64,000 nucleotides of DNA from Burkholderiaceae bacterium (GCA_023150375.1 JAKLLA010000010.1:62001-126000), one strand, 5' to 3'; counted from the stretch's first letter, positions 32,940 through 47,405 are shown. Numbers and translations are program-made. Notes: a model not told the origin generated them from the sequence alone.

Positions 32940-34898
32940 ATGAGGTCCATTTCCTGGGCGGCGCTGGCCGCCGGGCTGACGCTGGCGCTGTCCGGCTGTG
33001 GCGGCGGCTCGGATGCCGGCTGCAGCGTCTACGACAGCAGCTGCGGCGGCAGCGGCATCGAGAATCCTCCCGTCACCGAGGGCGGCAACGTGGCCACCTC
33101 GGCGGCCGGCACCGTCGTGCTGTCGCTGTCGAACAGCACGATCAGCGCCTCGTCGCCCGGCACCGTCACGGCGCTGGTCAAGCGCAACGACGGCACGCCC
33201 GTGGTGGGGGCGGTGGTGACCTTCGCGGTCAAGAACAGCTCGGCCACCGTCAGCCCCGAGCGGGTGATCACCGACGCCAGCGGCAGCGCCTCGACGACGC
33301 TGCTGCCGGTTGCCGGTGCCCTGGGGGCGGATTACGTCACGGCCAGCGTCGACATGACCACCGAGGTCAAGCTGTCGACGCAGACGGCCTTCACGGTCAA
33401 TGCGGTCAGCGTGGCCCTGACCGGTGTGGGCGCTGCACCGACCACCGTGGACGCCTACGGTGCCGCGGTGCTCACCGTCGGCGTCAGCGGGGCCTCCTCC
33501 GCGGCACCGGTCACGGTGAGTTTCTCGTCCACCTGCGCCACGGCCGGACGGGCCACCATCTCGCCGGCCAGCGTCACGGTGACCGGAACCACGGCCACCG
33601 CGACCTACCAGGACCGCGGCTGTGCCGCGGGTGACCGGGTCAACGCGGTCATCACCGGCACGGCGCAGCAGGGCAGCGTGGAACTCGCGGTGCGTGCGCC
33701 CTCGGCGCAGTCGCTGGAGTTCGTGTCCTCCTCGCCCGACAAGATCTGCCTGGCCGGCAGCGGCTGCTCGGCCTCGTCGGTGGTGTCGTTCCGCCTGCGG
33801 GATCAGTTCGGCAACCCGATCCAGCAGCGCAACGTCGCCTTCACGCTGGACGCCGCCGTGAGCAACGTCGCGACCCTGTCCACCCCCGAGGCTCCGACCG
33901 ATGCCGACGGCATCGCGCGGGTCTCGGTGACCGCCCGGAACACGCCCACGCCGGTGCGCGTGCGCGGCACGGTGACGCTGGACGGCGGCGGCACGCTGAG
34001 CACGGTGTCCAATGCGCTGGCCATCAACGCGGGCCTGCCGACCCAGCAGTCGGTGAGCTTCTCGGCCGCGGTCTACAACGTCGACGGCTGGGAGAAGGAC
34101 GGCACCGAGAGCGAGGTGCGCCTGCAGCTGAGCGACCGCTTCGGCAACCCGGTGCCCGACGGCACCTCCATCAGCCTGGTCACCGAAGGCGCCAGCGTCA
34201 TTCCGGCGCGCTGTGTCACGGCAGACGGCGTGTGCAAGGTCAAGTTCGTCAGCAGCAACTTCCGGCCCACCGACGGGCGGGTGGCGGTGATCGCCTATGC
34301 CCAGGGGGAGGAGTCCTTCGCCGATGTCGACGGCAACAATGTCTACAGCGCCGGCGAGGCCTTCGGCGACCTCGGGCCGGTGTTCGTCGACAAGAACGAG
34401 AATGGCCTGCTCGACGCGGCGCTGGGCGAATACCTGACCGGCTCGGTCGCGGACGGCGTCTGGAGCGGCAATACCTACGTGCGGCTCGGGCGGACCTTCA
34501 TCCTGGCCAGTTCGGGCATCGCGCCGCGCCTCTTCGCGGCGACGGGGCGGACCTGCACCAGCTCGGGCCTGGCGCCGTTGACCTTCCAGCCGCGCACCGC
34601 TGCCTGCCGCCTGTCGGCCAGCTTCTGCCTGCGCGACGGCAACACCGGCGCCGACGGCATGGGGGGCAACCCGGTGCCCGCCGGCGCGACCCTGGCGCTC
34701 AGCACCAGCGCCAAGGGCGCCAAGGTCAGCGTCGATGCCTCGCCGGTGACGTCGGTGGCGCTGGCGCCCACCGCCCATGTGGTGACGGTCGAGCTGGAGG
34801 ACTGCAGCAAGGCCCTGGAGGCCCCGGGTGCGCTGGACCTGACGGTTAAGATGCCGGCCGGCCAGACCTACACCTACCAGATCGGCAACATCAACTGA
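32940..34898 (+). CDS. Ig-like (Big_1-type) repeat lipoprotein with calcium-loop-like motifs
   Basis: This 652-residue protein has a signal peptide ending in LALSGC (lipobox LSGC) and then a Gly/Ser/Cys-rich linker. At least three bacterial Ig-like repeats follow: about residues 60-160 (KRNDGTPVVGAVVTF), 270-370 (LRDQFGNPIQQRNVAFTL) and 385-480 (LSDRFGNPVPDGTSISL). Two EF-hand-like acidic loops, DVDGNNVYSAGE (about 462) and DKNENGLLDAALGE (about 484), come next. Several Cys pairs occur. It is probably a surface or periplasmic adhesin-like lipoprotein; its function is unknown. It sits 31 bases after pilQ and just before aroK, where most relatives have aroK directly. GGGAG precedes the ATG. Confidence 0.7.
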   Translation: MRSISWAALAAGLTLALSGCGGGSDAGCSVYDSSCGGSGIENPPVTEGGNVATSAAGTVVLSLSNSTISASSPGTVTALVKRNDGTPVVGAVVTFAVKNSSATVSPERVITDASGSASTTLLPVAGALGADYVTASVDMTTEVKLSTQTAFTVNAVSVALTGVGAAPTTVDAYGAAVLTVGVSGASSAAPVTVSFSSTCATAGRATISPASVTVTGTTATATYQDRGCAAGDRVNAVITGTAQQGSVELAVRAPSAQSLEFVSSSPDKICLAGSGCSASSVVSFRLRDQFGNPIQQRNVAFTLDAAVSNVATLSTPEAPTDADGIARVSVTARNTPTPVRVRGTVTLDGGGTLSTVSNALAINAGLPTQQSVSFSAAVYNVDGWEKDGTESEVRLQLSDRFGNPVPDGTSISLVTEGASVIPARCVTADGVCKVKFVSSNFRPTDGRVAVIAYAQGEESFADVDGNNVYSAGEAFGDLGPVFVDKNENGLLDAALGEYLTGSVADGVWSGNTYVRLGRTFILASSGIAPRLFAATGRTCTSSGLAPLTFQPRTAACRLSASFCLRDGNTGADGMGGNPVPAGATLALSTSAKGAKVSVDASPVTSVALAPTAHVVTVELEDCSKALEAPGALDLTVKMPAGQTYTYQIGNIN

Positions 34899-34915
34899 GA
34901 GGTCGGCCGGCCCCG

Positions 34916-35548
34916 TTGACGACCTCCTCTTCTCCTTCGCCCCAGGCCACCGGGCCCGCCGACGACTCGGCGCCGCCGAAACTGGCGCGCAGCGTCAGCC
35001 TCGTGGCGATGCCCGGTGCCGGCAAGTCCACCGCCGGGCGCCAGCTGGCGCACGCCCTCGGGGTGCCCTTCGTCGATGTCGACCACGAGATCGAGCGGCG
35101 CATCGGCCGCACGATCCGCGCCTTCTTCGAGAGCGAGGGCGAAGCGGCCTTTCGGGACCTCGAGCAGGAGGTGCTGGCCGAGCTGCTGCAGCGCCCGGGA
35201 CAGATCCTGGCCACCGGGGGCGGCGCGGTGCTGCGCCCGGCCAACCGTGCGGCACTGCGCCGGCACAGCACCGTGGTCTATCTGCGTGCTTCGCCGGAGG
35301 AGCTGTTCCGGCGCCTGCGCCACGATACGCAGCGCCCGCTGCTGCAGGTGGCCGACCCGCTGCGGCGGCTGCGCGAGCTCTACCGCGAGCGCGACCCGCT
35401 CTACCGCGAGACGGCGCACTACCTGATCGAGACCGGCCGCCCCTCGGTGGCCACGCTGGTGAACATGATCCTGATGCAGCTCGAACTGGCCGGCCTGATC
35501 GACGCGCGCCAGGTGCCCGCCCGTGTCGGGGCGACACCGCTGGCCTGA
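34916..35548 (+). CDS. aroK: Shikimate kinase
   Basis: This 210-residue enzyme phosphorylates shikimate (step five of the shikimate pathway). Motifs are the P-loop MPGAGKSTAGRQLA (about residues 32-45), DVDHEIERRIGRTI with the shikimate-binding Asp (about 54-67), ATGGGAVLRPANR (about 99-111) and a lid arginine region RPLLQV (about 140). The P-loop has MPGAGKST instead of the common GxxGxGKT. No ATG exists upstream of the P-loop strand, so a TTG at 34916 (GAGAGG thirteen bases earlier) is the likely start. The unusual spacing and codon suggest weak initiation. It is followed 36 bases later by aroB. Confidence 0.9.
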   Translation: MTTSSSPSPQATGPADDSAPPKLARSVSLVAMPGAGKSTAGRQLAHALGVPFVDVDHEIERRIGRTIRAFFESEGEAAFRDLEQEVLAELLQRPGQILATGGGAVLRPANRAALRRHSTVVYLRASPEELFRRLRHDTQRPLLQVADPLRRLRELYRERDPLYRETAHYLIETGRPSVATLVNMILMQLELAGLIDARQVPARVGATPLA

Positions 35549-35584
35549 AGCCTGGCGCGGCCGGGGCGCCGCTACACTGGCCGG

Positions 35585-36751
35585 ATGTCCACGTCCTGCA
35601 CGCCTACGGCCGGTGGCCGCTCCGAATCTCCCGCTGGCACGCCATCCCTCCCGGGCGAAGGGGTCCGCCGCATCGTCCCCGTCCAGCTCGCCGAGCGCAG
35701 CTACGACATCCTGATCGGCTGCGGCCTGCTCGACGATCCGGCCAGCTGGGCCGGCCTGCCGGCCGCGGCCAGCGCCCTGATCGTCAGCAACACCACGGTG
35801 GCGCCGCTGTACGCCGAACGGCTGGAGCGCGCGCTGGCCGGCCGGCATCGCCGCGTCCTGCACCTGGCGCTGCCCGACGGCGAGGCCTACAAGACCGCCG
35901 CGGTGCTCGAGACCGTCTACGACCGCCTGCTCGGCGAGGCCTGCGACCGCAAGACGGTGCTCTACGCCCTCGGCGGCGGCGTGGTGGGTGACATGACCGG
36001 CTTCGCGGCGGCCTGCTACATGCGCGGGGTGCCTTTCGTGCAGGTGCCGACCACGCTGCTGGCGCAGGTCGACTCCTCGGTGGGCGGCAAGACGGCGATC
36101 AACCACCCGCTGGGCAAGAACATGATCGGCGCGTTCTACCAGCCCGTGCGCGTGGTCTGCGACCTCGACACCCTCGACACCCTGCCCGACCGGGAGCTTA
36201 GCGCCGGGCTGGCCGAGGTGATCAAGTACGGCCCGATCGCCGATGCCGCCTTCCTGGACTGGATCGAGGCCCATCTGGACGCCCTGCGCGCGCGCGACAA
36301 GGCGGCGCTGGCCCATGCGGTGCAGCGCTCCTGTGAGATCAAGGCCCAGGTGGTCGGCTGCGACGAGCGCGAAAGCGGCCTGCGCGCCATCCTCAACTTC
36401 GGTCACACCTTCGGTCATGCCATCGAGGCCGGGCTGGGCTACGGCGAATGGCTGCACGGCGAGGCGGTGGGCTGCGGCATGGTGATGGCCGCCGACCTCT
36501 CGGCCCGCCTGGGTCTGGTGCCGGCGGCCTTCGTCGATCGCATGCGCCGGCTCTGCGAGCGTGCCGGTCTGCCGGTACGCGCGCCCGCGCTGGGCACGCC
36601 GCGCTGGCTGGCGCTGATGGGGCTGGACAAGAAGGCCGAGGGCGGCGAGATCCGCTTCGTCGTCATCGACCGGCTCGGCAGCGCCCGCACCCAGGCGGTG
36701 CCCGAAGCCCTGCTGCGCCAGGTCATTGCGGCCCACGGCGGCGAGGCCTGA
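35585..36751 (+). CDS. aroB: 3-dehydroquinate synthase
   Basis: This 388-residue NAD- and metal-dependent enzyme converts DAHP to 3-dehydroquinate, step two of the shikimate pathway. Motifs: DGEAYKT (about residues 98-104), [15 protein letters not shown] (NAD loop, about 126-140), [20 protein letters not shown] (about 152-171), the metal ligands in GLAEVIKYG and the His pair in [11 protein letters not shown] and LHGEAV. The first 25 residues are non-conserved and Thr/Gly/Pro-rich. It sits between aroK and dgt, a common proteobacterial trio, probably in the same transcript as pilQ. Confidence 0.95.
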   Translation: MSTSCTPTAGGRSESPAGTPSLPGEGVRRIVPVQLAERSYDILIGCGLLDDPASWAGLPAAASALIVSNTTVAPLYAERLERALAGRHRRVLHLALPDGEAYKTAAVLETVYDRLLGEACDRKTVLYALGGGVVGDMTGFAAACYMRGVPFVQVPTTLLAQVDSSVGGKTAINHPLGKNMIGAFYQPVRVVCDLDTLDTLPDRELSAGLAEVIKYGPIADAAFLDWIEAHLDALRARDKAALAHAVQRSCEIKAQVVGCDERESGLRAILNFGHTFGHAIEAGLGYGEWLHGEAVGCGMVMAADLSARLGLVPAAFVDRMRRLCERAGLPVRAPALGTPRWLALMGLDKKAEGGEIRFVVIDRLGSARTQAVPEALLRQVIAAHGGEA

Positions 36752-36756
36752 ACCGC

Positions 36757-37920
36757 ATGGCCATGCTCGGCGGGCCGCTGGCGCCCTATGCGAGCGATCC
36801 GGCACAGGGGCGCGGGCGGCGCCATCCCGAGGCACCGGCGCCCACGCGCAACGACTACCAGCGCGACCGCGACCGCATCGTGCACAGCACGGCCTTCCGG
36901 CGGCTGGTCTACAAGACACAGGTCTTCCTCAACCACGAAGGCGACCTGTTCCGCACCCGGCTGACGCACACGCTCGAGGTGGCGCAGTTGGGCCGCTCGA
37001 TCGCCCGCTCGCTGGGGCTGCACGAGGACCTGGTCGAGGCCATCGCACTGGCGCACGACCTCGGCCACACCCCCTTCGGCCACGCCGGCCAGGACGTGCT
37101 GCAGGCCTGCATGGCCGCGCACGGCGGCTTCGAGCACAACCTGCAGAGCCTGCGCGTGGTCGACGTGCTCGAGCAGCGCTACCCGGCCTTCGACGGGCTG
37201 AACCTGACCTTCGAGACGCGCGAGGGCATCCTCAAGCACTGCGCCCTGCGCGTGGCGCGCTGGATCGAGCAGCACGAGCCCGGTGGCGTCGGCGCACGCT
37301 TCCTGGCGCGCAGCCAGCCCAGCCTGGAGGCGCAGCTGGCCAACCTGGCCGACGAGATCGCCTACAACGCCCACGATGTCGACGACGGCGTGCGCTCCGG
37401 CCTGATCACGCTCGGACAGCTCGGCGACCTGCGGCTGATCGCGCGCTTTCGCGACGAGGCGCTGGCCGAGTACCCGGCGCTGGCGCAGGGGCCGCAGCGC
37501 CGCCTGCTGTTCGAGACGCTGCGGCGCATGCTGTCGGCGCAGGTCTACGACGTGATCCGGCACACCCGCACGGCCCTGCAGCAGCATGCCCCGGCCGACG
37601 CGCAGGCGGTGCGGCAGGCGCCGCCCCTGGTGGGCTTCAGCGAGGCGATGCGCGCGGACAGCGCCGAGCTGAAGCGCTTCCTGATGCGCCGGCTCTACCG
37701 CCACCCGGTGGTGATGGACACCACCGAACGGGCCAAGCGGGTGCTGCGCGAGCTGTTCGAGATCTACGTCGACCGCCCGCAGGAGATGCCGGCCGACTAC
37801 GCCGCATCGCCGCTGCGCGAGCGGGCGGTGGCCGACTACATCGCCGGCATGACCGACCGCTTCGCGATCCGCGAGCATGTGCGGCTGACCGGCACCCGGC
37901 TGTTCAGGAGCACCGACTGA
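36757..37920 (+). CDS. dgt: Deoxyguanosinetriphosphate triphosphohydrolase-like protein
   Basis: This 387-residue HD-domain protein splits dNTPs to nucleoside and triphosphate or is a regulatory relative. The metal site is RLTHTLEV ... AHDLGHTPFGHAG (about residues 69-115; His and His-Asp present), with NLADEIAYNAHDVDDG supplying the distal Asp (about 200-215). The N-terminal RNDYQRDRDRIVHSTAFRRL is typical of the short (about 380 aa) bacterial dgt-like group. It begins five bases after aroB at ATG 36757; ATG 36763 is an alternative. The stop is followed by convergent cysK. Confidence 0.92.
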   Translation: MAMLGGPLAPYASDPAQGRGRRHPEAPAPTRNDYQRDRDRIVHSTAFRRLVYKTQVFLNHEGDLFRTRLTHTLEVAQLGRSIARSLGLHEDLVEAIALAHDLGHTPFGHAGQDVLQACMAAHGGFEHNLQSLRVVDVLEQRYPAFDGLNLTFETREGILKHCALRVARWIEQHEPGGVGARFLARSQPSLEAQLANLADEIAYNAHDVDDGVRSGLITLGQLGDLRLIARFRDEALAEYPALAQGPQRRLLFETLRRMLSAQVYDVIRHTRTALQQHAPADAQAVRQAPPLVGFSEAMRADSAELKRFLMRRLYRHPVVMDTTERAKRVLRELFEIYVDRPQEMPADYAASPLRERAVADYIAGMTDRFAIREHVRLTGTRLFRSTD

Positions 37921-37942
37921 GCCACCGGCCGCCGCTGCGGAC

Positions 37943-38863
37943 TCATTCGGCCGGCAGGAAGCCCTCGATCGACAGGTAGCGCTCGCCGGTGTCGTAGTTG
38001 AAGCCCAGCACGCGCGCGCCGGCGGGCAGCTCGGGCAGCTTCTGCGCGATCGCCGCCAGCGTGGCACCGCTGGAGATCCCCACCAGCAGGCCCTCCTCGC
38101 GGGCGCAGCGGCGCGCCATCTCGCGCGCCGGCTCGGCGTCGACCTGGATCACGCCGTCCAGCAGCGCGGTGTGCAGGTTCTTCGGCACGAAGCCTGCGCC
38201 GATGCCCTGGATCGGGTGCGGCGAAGGCTTGCCGCCGCTGATCACCGGCGAGGCGGCAGGTTCCACCGCGAAGACCTTCAGCTGCGGCCAGGCCGCCTTG
38301 AGCACCTGGGCGCAGCCCGTGAGATGGCCGCCCGTGCCCACGCCGGTGATCAGCGCATCCAGCCCCTCGGGGAAGTCGGCCAGGATCTCCTGCGCGGTGG
38401 TGCGCACGTGCATCGCCACGTTGGCCTCGTTCTCGAACTGCTGCGGCATCCAGGCGCCCGGGGTGGCGGCCACCAGCTCCTGGGCCTTCTCGATGGCGCC
38501 CTTCATGCCCTTCTCGCGCGGGGTGAGGACGAACTTCGCGCCGTAGGCCAGCATCAGGCGACGGCGTTCCACGCTCATGCTGTCGGGCATCACCAGCACC
38601 AGGGTGTAGCCCTTGACCGCAGCCACCATGGCCAGGCCGATGCCGGTGTTGCCGGAGGTGGGCTCGACGATCGTGCCGCCGGGCTGCAGCGCCCCGCTGG
38701 CCTCGGCCGCCTCGACCATGCCCAGTGCGATGCGGTCCTTGATCGAGCCGCCGGGGTTGCTGCGCTCGGACTTCACCCACACCTCGTGGCGATCGCCGAA
38801 CAGGCGGTTCATGCGGATGTGCGGCGTCTGGCCGATGGTGGCGAGGATGTTGGCGGCTCTCAT
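37943..38863 (-). CDS. cysK: Cysteine synthase A (O-acetylserine sulphhydrylase)
   Basis: This 306-residue PLP enzyme makes cysteine from O-acetylserine and sulphide. The PLP lysine is in [13 protein letters not shown] (about residues 35-47), the substrate loop is [12 protein letters not shown] (about 67-78), the phosphate loop is [10 protein letters not shown] (about 176-185), and the EQGE-like GISSGAT lies near 262-268. The phosphate loop has GTGGH where CysK usually has GTGGT. Length fits CysK rather than CysM with an extension. The ATG at 38863 is chosen; the long upstream open frame has no similarity. It is divergent from the RAYT-like gene. Confidence 0.9.
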   Translation of the reverse strand: MRAANILATIGQTPHIRMNRLFGDRHEVWVKSERSNPGGSIKDRIALGMVEAAEASGALQPGGTIVEPTSGNTGIGLAMVAAVKGYTLVLVMPDSMSVERRRLMLAYGAKFVLTPREKGMKGAIEKAQELVAATPGAWMPQQFENEANVAMHVRTTAQEILADFPEGLDALITGVGTGGHLTGCAQVLKAAWPQLKVFAVEPAASPVISGGKPSPHPIQGIGAGFVPKNLHTALLDGVIQVDAEPAREMARRCAREEGLLVGISSGATLAAIAQKLPELPAGARVLGFNYDTGERYLSIEGFLPAE

Positions 38864-39064
38864 CGTGGGGCTCCAGGCAGGGGGCGTTCGAAAGGCGGGG
38901 ACGGCCCGGTGGCCTGCGCCTGCGCGGGCCCGGACCGGTCTCGTGGGATCCGGGCCGGATTCTGGCGCAGCCCGCTGCCCGGTGGCGTGGACAATCGGCC
39001 GGACGACCCGGGGTTGCCCCCCTCGATGCCCGCGGCGCGTCGCTGCCTTCACCGGAATGCCCCG

Positions 39065-39778
39065 ATGGCCCGTCTTCCCCGTCTCGCCCTGGCCGGGCTG
39101 CCGCACTACCTGATCCAGCGCGGCCACAATCTTCAGCCGGTCTTTCTCGACGACGAGGACCGGCGCGTCTACCTCGCGGCCCTGGCCGAGTCGGCCGGCA
39201 CGCACAAGGTGCAGCTGCTGGCCTACGGCCTGCTCGACGATCAGGTGCATCTGCTCGCGGTGCCGCCGCAGGCCCAGGCGCTGAGCCGCATGCTGCAGTC
39301 GCTCGGTCGGCGCTACGGTGCGGCCTTCAACCGCCGCCATGGCCGCAGCGGCACCCTGTGGGACGGGCGCTTTCGCGCCACCGTGGTGGATCCGCAGGCG
39401 CACCTGCTCGACGCGATGCGCTGCATCGAGCAGGCGGCGCAGCTGGCCGGCCTGGTGGCCGCCGCGGCGCAGTGGCCCTGGTGCAGTGCCGGTCACCATC
39501 TCGGGCGGACCCGCTGCGCCTGGCTGACCGATCCGCCGCTTTACTGGGCTCTGGGCAACACCCCGTTCGAACGTGAGATGGCCTGGCTGCGACTGCTCGA
39601 GGAACTGCTGCCCGAGGCGCTGCGGCAGGGCTTGTTGGCGGCGGTCCACAAAGGCTGGGTGTTCGGGTCGGGCGCGTTCGTTGCTTCTCTGGGCGACGCG
39701 TCGGCCCGGCCGCTGCGGCCACGTCCCCGTGGTCGCCCCCGGCAGGCCCCGGATCGGGGCGAAAACGGCACGCCATGA
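39065..39778 (+). CDS. RAYT-type (Y1/IS200-like) transposase, catalytically degenerate
   Basis: This 237-residue protein belongs to the REP-associated tyrosine transposase group: [20 protein letters not shown] at the start, [23 protein letters not shown] (residues about 102-124) and a C-terminal basic tail. These are single-strand transposases with an HUH metal site and one tyrosine. Here the HUH motif NHVH is DDQVH (Gln60, His62), losing one metal-binding histidine, and the YIELNPVRAG motif is [11 protein letters not shown]. It is therefore probably not an active transposase and may be domesticated or decaying. It sits between cysK and gltB; a palindromic element lies after its stop. Confidence 0.8.
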   Translation: MARLPRLALAGLPHYLIQRGHNLQPVFLDDEDRRVYLAALAESAGTHKVQLLAYGLLDDQVHLLAVPPQAQALSRMLQSLGRRYGAAFNRRHGRSGTLWDGRFRATVVDPQAHLLDAMRCIEQAAQLAGLVAAAAQWPWCSAGHHLGRTRCAWLTDPPLYWALGNTPFEREMAWLRLLEELLPEALRQGLLAAVHKGWVFGSGAFVASLGDASARPLRPRPRGRPRQAPDRGENGTP

Positions 39779-39857
39779 ACCAGGCCGGTGCATTTTCGAT
39801 GTCTCGCCCGATAAGACTGTCCCCTATATTTGACTCAGAAGATTTCTGACTTCCTTT

Positions 39858-39876
39858 AATGGAGTCTGACCCCATT
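39858..39876. repeat. 19-base imperfect palindrome upstream of gltB (RAYT-associated?)
   Basis: AATGGAGTC-T-GACCCCATT is symmetric apart from one pair (G/T-tolerant in RNA). It follows a second patch, GACTGTCCCC (39815-39824). From memory, TGGRGTCTGACCCC- and GTCCCC-type sequences recur beside Y1 transposases in proteobacteria. It lies nine bases upstream of the gltB -35 box. Confidence 0.5.
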
Positions 39877-39885
39877 TGTTTTTCC

Positions 39886-39914
39886 TTGTCGCGTTTGCTG
39901 CGCTGCAGTAGATT
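39886..39914 (+). promoter_or_regulatory. gltB promoter
   Basis: TTGTCG (39886-39891) and TAGATT (39909-39914) are exactly 17 bases apart. The start of transcription would be near 39921, giving a leader of about 27 bases before the gltB ATG with its AGGAG site (39937-39941). Confidence 0.6.
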
Positions 39915-39947
39915 GCGCGGGTTTTCCGCCATTTGCAGGAGTGCGCC

Positions 39948-44741
<4,794 letters not shown>

Positions 44742-44854
44742 CAGCCCCCGCCGCGGTGCGCCGCGGCGATCCCCGAGGGGTCGGCCGCCGGTTCCGGGAC
44801 TGCCCGGCCGGCGCCGGCCGACCCTCCACCGAATACCGCTGAAGAGAGAGCTAC

Positions 44855-46321
44855 ATGGGCAAGGTCACAGGTTTCCTGGAATTCGAGCGCCTCGAGGAGG
44901 GCTACGAGCCGGTCGACAAGCGCCTGAAGAACTACAAGGAATTCGTCATCGGCCTGAATGCCGAGCAGGCGAAGGTGCAGGGCGCGCGCTGCATGGACTG
45001 CGGCACGCCGTTCTGCAACAACGGCTGCCCGGTCAACAACATCATCCCGGACTTCAACGACCTGGTGTACCGGGGCGACTGGAAGAACGCGATCGCGGTG
45101 CTGCACAGCACCAACAACTTCCCCGAGTTCACCGGCCGCATCTGCCCGGCGCCCTGCGAAGCGGCCTGCACGCTGAACGTGAACGACGATGCGGTGGGCA
45201 TCAAGTCCATCGAGCACGCCATCATCGACCGGGCCTGGCAGGAGGGCTGGGTGCTGCCGCAGCCCGCCGCGGTCAAGACGGGTCGCAAGGTGGCCGTCGT
45301 CGGCTCGGGCCCGGCCGGCCTGGCTGCGGCGCAGCAGCTGGCGCGCGCGGGCCACGAGGTGACGGTGTTCGAGAAGAACGACCGCGTCGGCGGCCTGCTG
45401 CGCTACGGCATCCCCGACTTCAAGCTCGACAAGGGCCACATCGACCGCCGCGTCAAGCAGCTCGAGGCCGAGGGGGTGATCTTCCGCACCAACGTGCTGG
45501 TCGGCGACCTGCCCAAGGGCAGCAAGGTCACCAGCTGGGCCAAGGAGAAGATCGGTGCGGCCGACATGCTGGCCGGCTTCGATGCCGTGCTGCTCAGCGG
45601 CGGCTCCGAGCAGAGCCGTGACCTGCCGGTGCCGGGCCGCGATCTGGCGGGCATCCACTTCGCGATGGAGCTGCTGCCGCAGCAGAACAAGGTCAACCAC
45701 GGCGGCAAGGTGAAGGATCCGATCCGTGCCGACGGCAAGCATGTCATCGTGATCGGCGGCGGCGACACCGGCAGCGACTGCGTGGGCACCTCCAACCGCC
45801 ACGGCGCGGCCAGCGTCACCCAGTTCGAGGTGATGCCCATGCCGCCCGAGCAGGAGGACAAGCCGCTGGTCTGGCCCTACTGGCCGATCAAGCTGCGCAC
45901 CTCCTCCAGCCACGAGGAGGGCTGCCAGCGCGAGTTCGCCATCTCCACCAAGGAATTCGTCGGCGAGAACGGTCGCGTCACCGGCCTGAAGACCGTCCAG
46001 GTCGAGTTCAAGGACGGCAAGCTGATCGAGGTGCCGGGCACCGAGAAGACCTGGAAGGCCGACCTGGTGCTGCTGGCGATGGGCTTCGTCCACCCGGTGG
46101 CGACCGTGCTGGAGGCCTTCGGCGTCGAGAAGGACGGGCGCGGCAATGCCCGTGCCAGCACCGAGATCGACGGTGGCTACCGCACCAATGTCGACAAGGT
46201 CTTCGTTGCCGGCGACATGCGCCGCGGCCAGTCGCTGGTGGTCTGGGCGATTCGCGAAGGGCGCCAGGCGGCCCGCGCGGTCGACGAGTACCTGATGGGC
46301 GCGACGACGCTGCCGCGCTGA
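44855..46321 (+). CDS. gltD: Glutamate synthase (NADPH) small subunit
   Basis: This 488-residue flavoprotein takes electrons from NADPH and passes them through 4Fe-4S clusters to GltB. N-terminal cysteine clusters are [19 protein letters not shown] (about residues 45-63) and [11 protein letters not shown] (about 92-102). The FAD-binding loop is [15 protein letters not shown] (about 146-160) and the NADPH loop is [13 protein letters not shown] (about 295-307). The C-terminal FAD motif [18 protein letters not shown] closes the domain. It follows gltB by 113 bases, with GAGAGAG upstream of the ATG; they form one operon. Confidence 0.97.
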   Translation: MGKVTGFLEFERLEEGYEPVDKRLKNYKEFVIGLNAEQAKVQGARCMDCGTPFCNNGCPVNNIIPDFNDLVYRGDWKNAIAVLHSTNNFPEFTGRICPAPCEAACTLNVNDDAVGIKSIEHAIIDRAWQEGWVLPQPAAVKTGRKVAVVGSGPAGLAAAQQLARAGHEVTVFEKNDRVGGLLRYGIPDFKLDKGHIDRRVKQLEAEGVIFRTNVLVGDLPKGSKVTSWAKEKIGAADMLAGFDAVLLSGGSEQSRDLPVPGRDLAGIHFAMELLPQQNKVNHGGKVKDPIRADGKHVIVIGGGDTGSDCVGTSNRHGAASVTQFEVMPMPPEQEDKPLVWPYWPIKLRTSSSHEEGCQREFAISTKEFVGENGRVTGLKTVQVEFKDGKLIEVPGTEKTWKADLVLLAMGFVHPVATVLEAFGVEKDGRGNARASTEIDGGYRTNVDKVFVAGDMRRGQSLVVWAIREGRQAARAVDEYLMGATTLPR

Positions 46322-46344
46322 TCTGCAACCTCCATTCCCGGATG

Positions 46345-46370
46345 CACAGGCCGCCCTCGGGCGGCCTGTG
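46345..46370 (+). terminator. Perfect 12-bp hairpin after gltD
   Basis: CACAGGCCGCCC (46345-46356) pairs with GGGCGGCCTGTG (46359-46370) around a tiny loop. There is no T-run. It ends the gltBD transcript by position and stem strength. The rest of the 244-base gap to mlaF (46371-46565) holds no gene; it should contain the mla promoter, but no strong boxes were seen. Confidence 0.55.
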
Positions 46371-46565
46371 GCCTTCGGGGGGGGCGGGGGGGCGACTGCG
46401 ACGCAAGCCCGTTGCGACTGGCACGGGCAGAAGACCTTCTTTACCGGATGGAATCCATGCGGACCCTGATGGTGACGGCTTGCGTGCGAGAATCTGCCGC
46501 ATTTCCAACTCCGGCCGGATACGGTCGGGCCCGGTCGGCAGCCGGGCCTGCAGCGTGAGCCCGGC

Positions 46566-47405
46566 GTGCGGCCCTTGAGTTCCGACACTCTGATCGAGAT
46601 CGACCATGTCAGCTTCGGCTACGACAGCAGCCGGTTGATCCTCAACGACCTGAGCCTGCGCTTCCAGCGCGGCAAGGTCACCGCGGTGCTGGGCAACTCC
46701 GGCTGCGGCAAGACCACGCTGCTGCGGCTGATCGGCGGCGTGCACGCGGCCAGCCGCGGCCGGGTGGTGTTCGACGGCGAGGTGGTCGACGTGCGCGACC
46801 GCGACCAGCTCTACCGGCTGCGTCGGCGCCTGGGCATGCTGTTCCAGTTCGGGGCGCTGTTCACCGACCTGACGGTCTACGACAACGTGGCCTTCCCGCT
46901 GCGCGAGATGACCGACCTGCCCGAGCGCATGATCCACGACATCGTGCTCATGAAGCTCAACGCGGTGGGCCTGCGGGGGGCCGCGCCGCTGAAGATCAGC
47001 GAGGTTTCCGGCGGCATGGCACGGCGCATCGCGCTGGCGCGGGCGATCGCGCTGGACCCGGAGCTGATCATGTACGACGAGCCCTTCGCCGGGCTCGACC
47101 TGATTTCGATGGGCGTGGCGGCCAAGCTGATCCGCACCCTCAACGACGTCACCGGCGCCACCTCGCTGGTGATCTCCCACGACGTGCCCGAGTGCATGGC
47201 GATCTCCGACTGGGTGGTGCTGATGGCCGGCGGCGGGCGCCTGGTCGCCCAGGGCACGCCCGAGGAACTGATGAACTCCACCGACCCCGAAGTGCGCCAG
47301 TTCGTGCGCGGCGAACCCGACGGCCCGGTGAAGTTCCACTACCCGGCCCCCGACATCGCCGACGATTTCGGCCTGGCCGCCTCCGGTGCGGGAGTTCGCC
47401 GATGA
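46566..47405 (+). CDS. mlaF: Phospholipid ABC transporter ATP-binding protein MlaF
   Basis: This 279-residue ATPase of the Mla system drives phospholipid movement between inner and outer membranes. Walker A is VLGNSGCGKTTLLRLIGG (about residues 43-60), the Q-loop is GMLFQFGALFTDL, the signature is SEVSGGMARRIALARAI (about 140-156) and Walker B is LIMYDEPFAGLD. The C-terminal ~35 residues are the extension that interlocks MlaF dimers. The start is a GTG at 46566 or a TTG at 46575; no clear ribosome-binding site decides. It heads the mlaFEDACB operon and overlaps mlaE by 4 bases. Confidence 0.93.
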   Translation: MRPLSSDTLIEIDHVSFGYDSSRLILNDLSLRFQRGKVTAVLGNSGCGKTTLLRLIGGVHAASRGRVVFDGEVVDVRDRDQLYRLRRRLGMLFQFGALFTDLTVYDNVAFPLREMTDLPERMIHDIVLMKLNAVGLRGAAPLKISEVSGGMARRIALARAIALDPELIMYDEPFAGLDLISMGVAAKLIRTLNDVTGATSLVISHDVPECMAISDWVVLMAGGGRLVAQGTPEELMNSTDPEVRQFVRGEPDGPVKFHYPAPDIADDFGLAASGAGVRR

